Part shown: piece by piece, positions 1 to 10,500 of the stretch
Layout: the number at the start of each line of letters is the position of its first letter
Position numbering within the stretch: the stretch's first letter is position 1
Source of the DNA: Leishmania martiniquensis
Taxonomy: Eukaryota; Euglenozoa; Kinetoplastea; Trypanosomatida; Trypanosomatidae
Length of the DNA stretch: 64,000 bases
Assembly: GCF_017916325.1 (NCBI RefSeq)
Contig: NC_090170.1
Location: forward strand, 1,366,001 to 1,430,000
Reading direction: 5' to 3'
The notes under the pieces: generated by a model
Database searches by the model: none
Told to the model about the DNA's origin: nothing
The model's input: only the letters and a program-made list of their open reading frames with translations
Made by a program: the position numbers and the translations under genes

Positions 1-2024
1 TACGGAGGATTCAGCGCCGGTGCATTACGGGCGACGGAATCTGGCTGCGGCGCAAAGGCGGAAGCAGCCGTGCCGTACATGCCCGTGCTCTGGGGCGCTG
101 TGTGGACCGACAGCGTTGACGGAGCGACCGCGGGCGGCTGAATGATGCTTGCTTGGTTGATCTGCGGTTCAGGTGACACGAGCTGATTCTCCTGCGACCG
201 CGCGGTTGGTGCGCTGAACGGGTCCGCTGAGTTGGAGGGTGAAAACCGAGTTTGCGATTTTGGCGGCTCCGGAAGTGGTGTTGCCGTCGGCTGAGCTGAC
301 GTTGAGACTGGAGTGTAGGGGGGCGGGGGCGCTGTCGCTGGCGGGGGTGACGTTTGCTTCATCGTTGTGGAAGCGGTCATGGCGTACGACGACGGTGGTG
401 GTAGGGACGGGGACGGAGATCTCGGCGACGACACGGCTGGGGGAGGATTCGCCAGGGTACTGACGGCTGCCCGTGGTTGCGCCGGCGACGCAGGTGTCGC
501 CGGTCGGTTCAAGGAGGAAGATGAGGACGTGCTACTGCTGCTTGTGCTCCGACTGCTGCTAAAAGAGGAGTAGGAGCTGCTGCTCGAGCTCTTGGCGACA
601 TCCGTGTGCATGTCAGCGGCACGCTGCGGCGTTGCAGCCTGTGATGCGCTCTGCGAGTTTGCCTCCCTCCTCTTGGAGCTTTTACGTTGTGCGACGGGCC
701 CCGGCGCCGTGGAACTGAGTATTCCATCGACACTCGATTGAACTAGAATGTGGATGTGCTTCGTCAGGTGCTGGATCGCGTGCCCAAGCTCGTTGCAGTA
801 CTCTATGTGTTGTGCAGGTATCGACGACAGCGGTATGTCTAGCGCCGCGCGGTAGGCTATGGTCATGTACGAGAGGTTGGTGCCCAAGCACTGGAGTTGA
901 TAGAGCACGTCGTACTGTAAGAAGTGACCTACAGACCCTTCAGCGGGGACCGGCAGCTTGTTCACGGGGTTGCGCCTTTGCCGCGCCATGTCTTTCACCT
1001 GACGACTTGTTCCGATACGCGGCGGCGCCGGGCTGTTGTCCACGAGCTGATTCGCCACCTGCAAAACAATGTTCGCCACTTTTACAATGTTCGCCACGTG
1101 GTGATTGATGGACTCGGCCAACTTGGAGGTGCTGACGGCGCTGCTCTTGTCCGGCCCCTTGAGCGGCGTGCGTGTCAACACATCGTGCTCGCGATGCAGT
1201 GCTGCCGCGACAGTTTCGCTGAGAGACTGCAGCTGATATGCCACATCGTATTGCAGGAGATGAAGCAGACTGCCCTTTTCGGCCGTGTTGGCTGTCACCC
1301 GTCTCGGCGGGTGGCCACGATCACTGACGCTGGCATGTATCGCGGTTGCCTCGTCCCCACGTGAAGCCTCCTGCATCCTGTCTCCGTGATGGGCCTGGTT
1401 TGAGCGACGATGACGGTCACTTTCACCCACTACTACCCGCACAATGTACGGCTTGCCCATGTCGGCGCGTGCTCCCATGCTGGCCTCTGGAACGCAGGTT
1501 GGAGGTGCTGCAACCGCTACCGGCGTGACCTCTTGCTCCGGTGCTGGCATGTAAACAGGCCCTGATGCTGGCGCCTGGGTGAGCACTGTGGGCGGTGCAT
1601 CCTGTAAGAACACCCGGCAGCTCATATCAGCGTAGCCCACCGTCTCCCCCGCTGCGTTGCTGATGACATAAATGGCGTACGTACGTGGGGAAGTTTGTGC
1701 AGCAGCATCGGGCTGTGGCACCAACGAGCACGGGCACAACCACCGCGCAGCGCCAGCGACTGCTCCTTCGTTCAGGCTGACCAGCTGACACTGGCACATA
1801 GCAGGAAAGGACGTGGCAGCTTGCTCACTGCTCATTCGAAAGTCAGCTTTGTGGCAGACGTTGTACGTCACTGCATCGCCAACAGCATAGCCATGCGGGT
1901 GGACCATGATCGGGGGGAAGTCGAGGAAGCGCACCTCCACAATAATCTTCGACGGGGCGCTGGCGATGAGCGGGGTGAGCCCGTACACCCGCCTCACAGC
2001 CACCTCGAGGCGATAGGACGGCAT
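1..2024 (-). CDS. C2-like N-terminal domain protein with internal repeat, 3' end cut by window edge
   Basis: The frame is open from an ATG at 2024 to the left edge, about 674 codons, with the C-terminus missing. An in-frame stop lies upstream at 2133-2135 with no ATG between, so this start is firm. Residues 1-150 are compact and hydrophobic/beta-like and read like a C2 domain; the stretch ending in GETVGYADM resembles the N-terminal C2 domain of CEP120-type centriole proteins, but that match is from memory and weak. About residues 254-263 (LQYDVAYQLQ) and 369-378 (LQYDVLYQLQ) form a diverged internal repeat. A VANIV segment is also doubled near residue 315. After about residue 440 the protein becomes Ser/Pro/Thr/Gln-rich and probably disordered. 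A centriole or basal-body role is only a guess. Confidence 0.8.
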   Translation of the reverse strand, partial: MPSYRLEVAVRRVYGLTPLIASAPSKIIVEVRFLDFPPIMVHPHGYAVGDAVTYNVCHKADFRMSSEQAATSFPAMCQCQLVSLNEGAVAGAARWLCPCSLVPQPDAAAQTSPRTYAIYVISNAAGETVGYADMSCRVFLQDAPPTVLTQAPASGPVYMPAPEQEVTPVAVAAPPTCVPEASMGARADMGKPYIVRVVVGESDRHRRSNQAHHGDRMQEASRGDEATAIHASVSDRGHPPRRVTANTAEKGSLLHLLQYDVAYQLQSLSETVAAALHREHDVLTRTPLKGPDKSSAVSTSKLAESINHHVANIVKVANIVLQVANQLVDNSPAPPRIGTSRQVKDMARQRRNPVNKLPVPAEGSVGHFLQYDVLYQLQCLGTNLSYMTIAYRAALDIPLSSIPAQHIEYCNELGHAIQHLTKHIHILVQSSVDGILSSTAPGPVAQRKSSKRREANSQSASQAATPQRAADMHTDVAKSSSSSSYSSFSSSRSTSSSSTSSSSSLNRPATPASPAQPRAAVSTLANPPPAVSSPRSPSPSLPPPSSYAMTASTTMKQTSPPPATAPPPPYTPVSTSAQPTATPLPEPPKSQTRFSPSNSADPFSAPTARSQENQLVSPEPQINQASIIQPPAVAPSTLSVHTAPQSTGMYGTAASAFAPQPDSVARNAPALNPP

Positions 2025-3108
2025 CCTGCGTAGTTGCACTTCTGTTGCAGTGATGGACAGCACGCAAGGAGAAAAAGCGCTTAGGTCGCCTTGTCCAGTC
2101 GCCTGCGTCAGTTGCTGTACGCCTTCGCCGACTCAGTTAGCGAAGGTGCTAAGGGGAAACGACTTGCTCCGTTTTTTTCTTCGCTATGCGAAATGCTCAA
2201 CTCCGAGGATGCGTGTAGTCCTTGACTACGGCGCCTTCCGCAGCGAAAAAAAAAAAGAGCACGCAGCGCGCTATGGTGGAGTCTGCCGCTCTTCTCCGCC
2301 TCCTGCTTCCCCGTGAAGGGTATGAGCGAGACGCAGGCAAGCAGAGGAGTCCGACACTCAGAGATTGCAGTGCAGATGTGCCGGCCAGGGTAGGCTGGCA
2401 AGGGCCTACCGAGAGACCAACACGTAAAGGAAGAGGAGGGTGGAGGGGTGGCTACTGCAGAGGGCCCGCGAACATATGAAGATGTGCGTATGTGTGTGTG
2501 TGTGTGTGTTTGTGGGGGGAGGGACTCCACCATGGCGCACTGGCGTTGTTTCATGTGTACATGTGCTCGCTTGTACCACACAGGTCGAATCAATACATCT
2601 CGGCCTCCTCGCCCCCCTCCTCACGCATTCGCTCCACGCTGAATACTTAGGGACTGCTCTACGAGCAGGGGCGACAAAGCTCACGCCACTAAAGCTCTGT
2701 TTCGTGTGTGTGCGCTCCCCATCAGACGAATAGGCGCACGCTGTGAGGCATGCCGCCGAGGGCACCAGGGGGCCATCGCACCCTCACGGGTATCTGCCGA
2801 CGACGTGGCCCACGAAGAGACGCACATGTCGGTCGGTTCAGAACCGTTTTCTTTTCCTGCACCACTGCTCGGGTGGTTGCTGTTACGCGTGTGACAGAGA
2901 TGGGCCCAAGAAGGGGAAAGAGACAGAGGTTCGAGGCGAAGCGCGAGAAGTGCTGCAATTTCCCTCAGCGCTAGTATTGGCAAGGCACTGTTTCCACCCT
3001 TACACGCGCGACACGGCGTTGTGTGTGGTGGTGCATCAAAAGCATTGTGCGAGCGCAACACATGCATGCCCCCAATACTCAGCACAGGCGACTCCGCCCC
3101 TTCTGCGC
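2025..3108. other. Intergenic spacer with (TG)n tract
   Basis: This is the 5' flank of the C2-like gene and the 3' flank of the mS26-like gene. It contains a (TG)n run at about 2488-2509 followed by a G-run and an A9 run near 2248. No open frame here looks like a conserved protein. Confidence 0.6.
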
Positions 3109-4389
3109 CTACGCATCTTCGTCGCCGCCGCCACTTTTCTTGTACTTGCCGATGCCGTAGACCTTCTCCATGAGGTGATGTGTCCGCACACGACCACCAG
3201 GCTTGTTCTGCGCCATCATCTCAGGCGACTGCTGCAAGGTTTCAAGAGACGGCGTGATCATGCGATCACGGAAGCGGCCCCTATTTTCCGCGATCTCACC
3301 GCGCTTCGTCGTCGAAGCGGCACTATCTCCGTCTTTCAGCGCCTTGGCCGTTGCCTTCGCCACCGCCGCATCTTGCTGCTCCTGTAAGGCATGCATCCTG
3401 TCCGTCTTTGTCTTGCGCCGCTTCATTGGTGTTGCGCCACCAGCGCTCGGCAGCGTGGCGCCATCTTCGTCCAAGCGTGGGCGGCGGAAGATGGTCTTGG
3501 AGCCCGTTTTGCCACGATCGATGTACGCTCGCCGACTCACTGCTCGGTCTTCATCCGTCTCTTCCATGCTACGCGCCACCTTGCGTGAGTCCTGCCTCAC
3601 GCTTTCGTTGCGATCCATGTCGTCCATCGACTCTGACCAAGCGTCGCTATCCTCGGGGCGAAGGCGCAACTCCTCTTCCTGGGCCGACGCCATCATTTGC
3701 AGCAGCTTCTCCTCCGCGATGGCGGTGCTCTCTGGTGGCTCGTACATGGCGGTCCCGCCATCCGGGTTCTCCGTTGCGTGGCTCTTCATCAGATTCGCAG
3801 GTACTTGCGCAATGTTGCCATCCCTGTCTTCTAGCATGGGCATCTGGCCCGCAAAGTTGAGCGGGTACGGCGCCTTCGACCCTACCGTGTACTTCTCCAG
3901 TTCGCGGTCGATGTGCTCCTGAATGCTGGCTTGTGAGATGTAGTGGATGTGGGTCATGTACTGCAGACGCTCACTGGCGCGCTCGTACCAGTAGAAGAAC
4001 TGTCGCTCGTGGAACTCACGCAGTAAATCTAGGTGCTTTTTCTTCAGCGCTTGGCGACCCTGTGCGAGCTGCTGCGACTCACGACGCTTGCGCTCCTGAC
4101 CCTGCATTTCGTGTTCCCACTGCGCCAACTGCGCGGCTTTGGTGATGCTATACTTGTAAATGTACTCGTCAGCATTGACACGGAACGACTCAAGCCACTG
4201 CCGCTTGTACACCTTCCGCAGATGCTCGAACTGGGCCTCGTGCACATTTCGCCAGAGCTCGTTCTGCTTCCACATCCAGTGACGGTATGGCGTGAGAAAG
4301 CCGGTCATGCGGCGCCCGTGCTCAGACTTGGAGGGGAGATTGTAGAAAGGGCGCATCTGGCGCCGCACCACTCCGCTGGAGCGCATCAT
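3109..4389 (-). CDS. Probable mitochondrial small-subunit ribosomal protein, mS26-like
   Basis: 426 aa starting at a double ATG. The N-terminus is rich in Arg with few acidic residues (MMRSSGVVRRQMRPF), as in trypanosomatid mitochondrial import signals. Residues 35-160 are long charged helices rich in Trp, Tyr, Arg and Gln, followed by a segment around residues 155-185 (ISQASIQEHIDRELEKY). This layout of a long helix, then a short I-x-x-E-x-I-D-x-E-L segment, then an extended Tyr/Pro part, resembles mS26. The C-terminal half is acidic then basic and looks disordered, an extension beyond the roughly 200 aa of animal mS26. The family call comes from layout and a few residues only. A kinetoplastid-specific mitochondrial protein without a homologue is the alternative. 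Confidence 0.7.
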   Translation of the reverse strand: MMRSSGVVRRQMRPFYNLPSKSEHGRRMTGFLTPYRHWMWKQNELWRNVHEAQFEHLRKVYKRQWLESFRVNADEYIYKYSITKAAQLAQWEHEMQGQERKRRESQQLAQGRQALKKKHLDLLREFHERQFFYWYERASERLQYMTHIHYISQASIQEHIDRELEKYTVGSKAPYPLNFAGQMPMLEDRDGNIAQVPANLMKSHATENPDGGTAMYEPPESTAIAEEKLLQMMASAQEEELRLRPEDSDAWSESMDDMDRNESVRQDSRKVARSMEETDEDRAVSRRAYIDRGKTGSKTIFRRPRLDEDGATLPSAGGATPMKRRKTKTDRMHALQEQQDAAVAKATAKALKDGDSAASTTKRGEIAENRGRFRDRMITPSLETLQQSPEMMAQNKPGGRVRTHHLMEKVYGIGKYKKSGGGDEDA

Positions 4390-5197
4390 GGTGCCAATGA
4401 GGGAGGGCAGGCGTTGCGATCACGTCCGCACTCCTCTAGCGGCGGCGTCCCTACTAGTTCCCTCTCTGTGTGGCGCGTGGCGGCGATGAGTCAGAGCGAT
4501 GATGCGCCGTCCCGTGAGGGCAAACGAAAGAACGAAGGCGCGCTTTCGCCTACGACGAGTGACCCGCGTGCGCGCTGCCGACCTTCTGGACAGGTGGACA
4601 GCCTCTCTCCTCCTTTGGAAGGAAATTGAGGCGCCAAGCGGAGGGGAGGCACGGGAAGGAAAGAGGCGGAGGGTCGCTGCATCGGAGAGGAAAGAGCGCG
4701 TGTCTGGGATGGAGGCATACGCAGGGCCTCTCGCGGGCACTCCATACTTACCAAAAGAGCCCGATGAAACATTCCTCAGCACATCACACGCCTGCACCCC
4801 CTCTTCGGCGGTGGGAGACGCGAAGTGAGAGGGCACAGGAGAGGGCGAGATATCTGCTCTTTCGGCAGTGGCCTTCCAACGGCCCACAGCGACACGATGC
4901 AGAACGCTAAGAATAACGAGCGAAAAGAATGCACTGGACTTGCAGTACCACGAGCACAATAGGACAACAGAGAGAGAGGGAGAGAGGCCGGGCGCCAGAG
5001 AGAAGACAGTTCACGTTTGAAACGCAGCGCCTGGAAGGGGAGAAGGCCAAGAGAAAAGGCGCGACACACTCACTCACCCACTCCGCTCCGCGTACCTCAC
5101 CGCCTCCCTGTAGCCAAGCACGCACAGCAGCCCACTAAGCGGTACTCTGCCAGAAGACGGCAATAAGAGAAGAACCAATTAAAGTGCATCGTCACGT
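4390..5197. other. Intergenic spacer
   Basis: About 0.8 kb between the FYVE gene and the mS26-like gene. A minus-strand pyrimidine tract near 4514-4535 followed by AG at 4467-4466 could be the splice acceptor of the mS26-like mRNA. I see no gene or repeat here. Confidence 0.5.
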
Positions 5198-6085
5198 CTA
5201 GTAGCTGACAAAGTCGTCCGCCGATACACGCGCTGACTCATGCGCGGGCATCCGCGTCGCAAGCCGCTGCGTCAGATCTGTCATCGCCTTTTCCAACGTA
5301 GCGCCAGGCATTCCCATTGTCGTCACGGGCTCCACGAGGTAGCGAGCGCTATCGGCGGTCGGCAGCGGCAACGGCAACAGCCGAATACCGAGCTGGGTTA
5401 CTGGAAGCTCCGGCTCGAGGGTGAGCGCCTCCGTCTCACGACTGTACTCTACCGCCGTATCCGGCTCCACGCGCTCCGACTGCTGCACGAGAATATCGAC
5501 GTAGACGGTGGCCTGTCGCACCGTGTTCCAGCGCTGGATGAGCCGCTCTCTTTCCAGCGCCTCCGGACTGATCGTCTCCTGGCGAGCTCCGGCGGTCCCT
5601 GCGGCGGTGTAGTCGCCCTCGTCAGCGCCGTACAGGCTACGGTAGTACACCTCCGCCTTCCGCTGCTCCTCGGTCAGCTGTTGTCCAGCACGCGATGGCT
5701 GCACTGCGGTGGCGACACCGGCTGCATCCGCCGTGCCCATGCTGGCCGACGGGCCGCCGGCGGTGTCGCCTGCTGCCCACGCAGCAGACGGATGGGGTGC
5801 TTCAGAGGGATTACGGGGGAACCCCTGACTCCCTCTGCTGAGGCCGCTCCCTGTCATGTTGCTGCTGCGTAGGGCCACATAGCACGCGTCACAGACGCGC
5901 TCTGGCTCTGTTATACCCCGCATCGGAATGGCAGCGCGGTGGCGCGAGCAGTCACCACATAAGACGTAGCCACAGTTGCGGCAGTGATGGCGGCGCAGCG
6001 TTGTCGAGAAGGCGCGGCCACAGCCGTTGCAGACCGGCGCGTCCTCATCCTCTTGCCAGTACCCCTTCGACTGCTTCTCTCCCAT
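5198..6085 (-). CDS. FYVE zinc-finger protein
   Basis: 295 aa. The FYVE domain fills residues 10-70 and is complete: the WxxD motif is W10-D13, the basic patch is RRHHCRNCG at 31-39, the RVC motif is at 63-65, and the eight zinc ligands are C19, C22, C35, C38, C43, C46, C65 and C68. By family knowledge such a domain binds phosphatidylinositol 3-phosphate on endosomal membranes. Residues 75-135 are low complexity (Ser, Gly, Ala, Pro). The C-terminal part from about 140 is more conserved-looking, with a helical stretch (EQRKAEVYYRSLYG) and an acidic segment, but I cannot assign a second domain. The ATG at 6085 lies just after a good splice acceptor. Likely an endosomal adaptor; the partner is unknown. 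Confidence 0.93.
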   Translation of the reverse strand: MGEKQSKGYWQEDEDAPVCNGCGRAFSTTLRRHHCRNCGYVLCGDCSRHRAAIPMRGITEPERVCDACYVALRSSNMTGSGLSRGSQGFPRNPSEAPHPSAAWAAGDTAGGPSASMGTADAAGVATAVQPSRAGQQLTEEQRKAEVYYRSLYGADEGDYTAAGTAGARQETISPEALERERLIQRWNTVRQATVYVDILVQQSERVEPDTAVEYSRETEALTLEPELPVTQLGIRLLPLPLPTADSARYLVEPVTTMGMPGATLEKAMTDLTQRLATRMPAHESARVSADDFVSY

Positions 6086-6110
6086 GGCGCCCCGCGTGGT
6101 GGGTCACGTA

Positions 6111-6158
6111 CTGTGGAGCCCTCACGTCGTGTGTGAAGAAGCGAAGGGGGAGGAGGGT
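6111..6158 (-). promoter_or_regulatory. Putative trans-splice acceptor of the FYVE gene
   Basis: On the minus strand a C/T-rich tract (6158-6135) is followed by AG at 6122-6121 and again at 6112-6111. Use of the second leaves a 25-nt 5' UTR. Confidence 0.5.
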
Positions 6159-6730
6159 AACACTGGCCGAATGCAGAATTCTTAGCGTGGCGATGGACTT
6201 GGACGCACGAGTAGATAAGGACCACCTGTGACGCGGAGGCGTTGCTTGGCGTGGGCGTCAGACCTTTTTATCAACTTGAGCGGGAATGAGTTTCGCGAAG
6301 AGCCACCATCAGTGTCACAAGCAGGGAGGCAGGGCGGGGCGCTTGAAGCTGTCTCCCGTCAGTGGGCCTCTATTTGCGTATCACGACAGGAAATGCGAAG
6401 AAGAGGAGAGGGAGGAAGTACGAGGCCATTGATGTTATGCTACAGAGAGCATTAGGCACAGTGGCTGTGCAACTACCCTCTACTGGTAGGCACGATACTT
6501 CCCATTGCGGCGGCCGCACCTACGCGCAAGCTTCCAGGAGAACAAGCACGCTGTGGCACCGCCTCTCACATACACAAACGCATGGGGGCGTGCGTGCACC
6601 GCTTCTTCTGCTTGTTGGTGCTTTCTGAAACTGATGCGTACACACATCGACACCCACCTACAAAACTACAAGCCACAGGCATCAGTGTTGCGGGGCTTCC
6701 CCTCCCCCCGCCCCCACTCACCCGAGAACA

Positions 6731-6776
6731 GTGGTGGTGGTGGTGGTGTGTGTGTGTGTGTATGTGGGGGGGGGGG
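6731..6776. repeat. Composite (GGT)n-(TG)n-G-run
   Basis: On the plus strand GGT triplets pass into TG dinucleotides, then a run of ten G. The transcribed strand reads C-run, (CA)n, (CCA)n. A near-identical arrangement occurs at 20716-20762. Confidence 0.85.
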
Positions 6777-7552
6777 CAGAGTCGGTGAAGACAGACGAGC
6801 CGGGAGGAAGACAAGAAAAAAAACACATCAAAAGACACGGCAGAGGCCGAAAAGGTCGTCTATGAAGGCGGCGCGGTACTATTGGGCGCACCAAAAAACC
6901 ACAGCAGAATGGTTTCCGTCTGTTTATAAGCTTTGTGGAGCCGCTGCCACGCATGATTGGGCGAGGTGGGGTAGGAGCAGAACAGAAGAGAGGAGCTGGC
7001 AGTATTTCTTCTCTTGCCATGCGTTTGTGTATGCTTTCTCTTCCGAAGGATGACGAGGGGTTGGCAGGGCAGCGGCACCGGCGCAAAATGGTGAGCGACT
7101 GAAAGCACTTCCCACGTCTCTGCTTTATGATGGAGGGGGGGGGCGCCAACAAGACGAGAAGACCACGGAAGAAGGAAATGGTAATCCTCTTCATACAAAC
7201 AAACAGCCCCCTCCCCTCCTCCTCCCCCAACAAGAAAAGACGTACACAAGCGCGCCAGCGCCCTCGCACAGACGTACGCGTGAGTGGCAACGGCCACAGC
7301 AGCAGCGTAGGAAATACTCTCTGTGCGATTTCTTTTTTTTCCCAAGCGACTTCCTCCTCCCGTCACAGCTGCGTCAGACCGCCACGTCTTCGTTTGTAGA
7401 AGTAGACACGGAGAGTGCGGTGCTTCCAAGTCGACTCGTGCGGCGCGCACGCTCTCAGATTCCTCCTCGCGCACCGCCGCTGTTTCTCACGGACAGCTCT
7501 CTCGATATTTTCATCGCAAATCCCGTTCTTTTGGTGGGTGCGCTCGAGCACA

Positions 7553-10500
7553 CTAGTAAGGGTAGCCGCGCAGGTCCATGGTGAGCACTTTTGAGCTCTC
7601 TCGCTCCTTGTCTTTCAAGACGCCCAACAGCATGTCTGACATATGGTAAAGCTGCTCCTTCAGTGACACCACGATGAACTGGCAAGACTGACAGTTTTTG
7701 CGGAGGTAGTTAGCGAGTTTCTCGACGTTGCCGGCGTCTAGCGCCGCGTCCACCTCGTCCAGCACAAAGAAGGGCGTTGGGGAGACTTCGTGAATGGCGA
7801 AGAGGAGTGCCAGCGCCGCCATGGTGCGCTCGCCGCCGGAGAGCAGCTCCATCGGCATGAAGCGCTTGAGAGGTGGGGTGACTTGGTAGGTAGTACCGCC
7901 GAGATACGGCTCCTCCGTGTTGTCCAAGCTGAGGTACGCCGAGCCGTGCACTGCATGGGCGCGGGTGCCCATCGTAAGTTCGCGGTACACCCTGTCCACC
8001 GTGGTCGCCACTTTCTCGTACATCTCCATGAAGCTTGCCGTGCGCTTCTCCTTGACCCGGATGAACTCCTTATTCGCCACACGGGCTGCATCACGAGCCT
8101 CTTCGAGCAGCGTCGACGACGTCCCCAGACGATCCTCTGAAGCTATGACGCGCGAAGCGGCCTTCATATTTGGCGCCAGAGATTCCATCTCTGCGGCAAC
8201 CGCCTCCAACTGCGCCTGGGCGCGGCGACTGTATGCGGTAAACTGAGCCCGGTCTGCTGCCACCGCCCGCTGTGCCTCTGTGAGCGAGGAGAAGTCGATG
8301 CACATGGTCGTTTCTGCGTCGAGGGCGGGCGAGGGGCCAGGAGAGGATGCGGAGCTCGTCTCCATAGGAGCGCTGCTCTGGCTTGTTTTGCCTCCGAGCA
8401 GCGTGAAGGGCTCGGAGAGAAGAGCATGCGTGCGGCCCCCCACGGTGCTCGGTCGCTGGCGCAACAACGCTACTGACGCCCCCGAGGCGACACGGCCAGC
8501 CGTCTCTGTATCCTCACCGCGTCCGCGCTTCACTCCGCTGCTGGTTGCCGACTTCAGTGGAATGCTGACTTCGTCCATCTGGCAGCGGCGCACCAGGTTT
8601 AGCCGACGCAACCGCAACGAGTCGCAGGTGATCTGAATACCAGTGACGAGTTTCCGCGCCTGGGCGACACGTGCCAGGTCCGCCTCGGAGTTGCGAGTCG
8701 CGTTGCGAATGTGTTGCTCCAGCGCGTCTAGCTCCGTGCGGCTTTGGGCAGCCGTCTTCCTCATCTCCTCGTGCTGCCGCTCCGCCTTCTCAACGAGCGC
8801 TTTGTAATCGGTGAGGTCCTTCTTGCACTGCTCCGTCTCCTTGTGCAGCCGCGTACACGCCTCCTCGAGGTCGGAGATCTTGGCATCGCCCACCTGCTTC
8901 ACCTCCATCTCGAGCGAGCTCTGCAGCTTGTGGATCACGAGCAGCAGCTGCTGCCGGGTTTCGGCGCGCTGTTTTGCCTCCTGTGCTTGCTGTCCTTCCA
9001 GAAGCAGCAGGTTGGGAATGCTCACCTTCTCCTGGAAGTCAGCAAAGACCTGTCCCTCGACTCGCGAAATGGACCGAGACAGCTCCAGCAGTTCTCTATG
9101 GATCACCTCCAACTCACTTGCGTAGCCGCCGCGCCGCGTTGTGAAGTCGGCGCAGCGGCTTTCCAGCTTTGCCAGCTCCTCCGTCAGCCGCTGTGTCTTG
9201 GTGTCGTTGGCGCTTTGCTCGGCGCGCACAACGGCGACGCGCTTTTCGGCAAACTCGCGCCGCGCCCCCATGTCCCGGATCGAGATCTGCATGCGCGCCA
9301 CCTCTGCCTCCCCACCCACGGCGGCCTCGCTCAGCAAACGGTCGCGGGCGGCGCGCAGGTCCTCGTACTTCTTTTCGTCCCACTTCCGGGCACGGCTCTG
9401 GACGGAGGCCAAGCCGCCTTGCACAGACCCGTTTTTCAGGAGGACTGTGCCGTCGAGCGTTACAACCTTGAAACGCTCCCCATCTCGGCCGTAGGCGACC
9501 AGCTTCGCCTCAGCAACGGTATCGCACAGCAACGTCTGGCCCAGTGCATACCGTACTGCCGGCTCCAGTTCCGGCTCAAAGCGAACCACGTCGACAATGG
9601 GCCTGCACGTGCCACCTAATGTGCGCAGACGGTCATCAACCCCCTTGCCTTGCACGGCGTCTAACGGCAGGAACGTCATTGGTGGCATGCGCTGCTCCTT
9701 GAGGTACTGGACGCAGCGAATCGCAACCGCGGTCGTCTCCACCACGATGCCCTCGAGATTCTTGCCCATGGCCACCGTCACCGCGTTGCGGTGCCGCTCG
9801 TTAGGCACCGCGCACAGGTCCACCATGCGCCCACGGATGGGAAAGAGGGAGCGCAGGGCTTGGAGGGCGTCAGCCATGCGCGAGTTCTGCTTGCTTGTGT
9901 CCTTCATGAAGCGCAGTTCGTGCAGTTGTTCCTGCAGTCGCGCCAACTCCGCCTCCCTTGCTTTGTGTTTCTTCTGCGTCTGCTCCAGATCCTTACCGGC
10001 TTCTGTGAGCTGAAGCGTGAGTGTGTTCACCGTGTCCTCCAACTCGCTGCGACGCCGCTGCAGTTCAGCACCATACTTCGCGGCCGTCTCGATGGCCTGG
10101 CGGACGTCCTTCATCTGCTGCTGATGCGCCTCCGTAGCTCTGTCGCATTGTTTCAGGGCCTCCTGAGCGGAGTCGCGTTGCCGCAGCACCGTCTCCCGGC
10201 GTTGGCGTAGCATTACCGTCGCGCAGTCCGCCTCCTTTCGAAGCTGCCGGTACTCGCCCAGCTGCTGCTTATTGAGCACGGCGTCCAGTGTGACTCGCTT
10301 TTTGTCTTCATCGGCGCAGCGCTTTTCGAAGGTGTCCAGCAGCGCTTTTTGCTTCTGCAGCTGGCCCTCAAGTCGCTCCGCCTCGGCAGAGCGGACCGTT
10401 GTTGCCTTCTGCGCTGCTTCCAGCTCTCGCTTCTGCAGCTCTGTCTTGCGCGTCAGGTGAGCCAGCGCGGCTCTGATGCGCTCCACCGTGCTGTGTTTCA

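Larger units (their letters stand above)
6086..7552. other. Intergenic spacer, 1.5 kb
   Basis: This is the 3' flank of SMC1 and the 5' flank of the FYVE gene. It holds a composite simple repeat at 6731-6776 and several purine runs. No coding frame here has protein-like composition. Confidence 0.5.

Noticed and set aside
2925..2950. tRNA-like T-loop (GGTTCGAGGC)
   Set aside because: Flanking bases do not form a T-stem, and no D or anticodon arm lies at the right distance.
8744..9619. Long plus-strand open frames opposite SMC1 and other genes
   Set aside because: They are mirror frames of GC-rich coding DNA. The minus-strand frames carry the recognisable domains.
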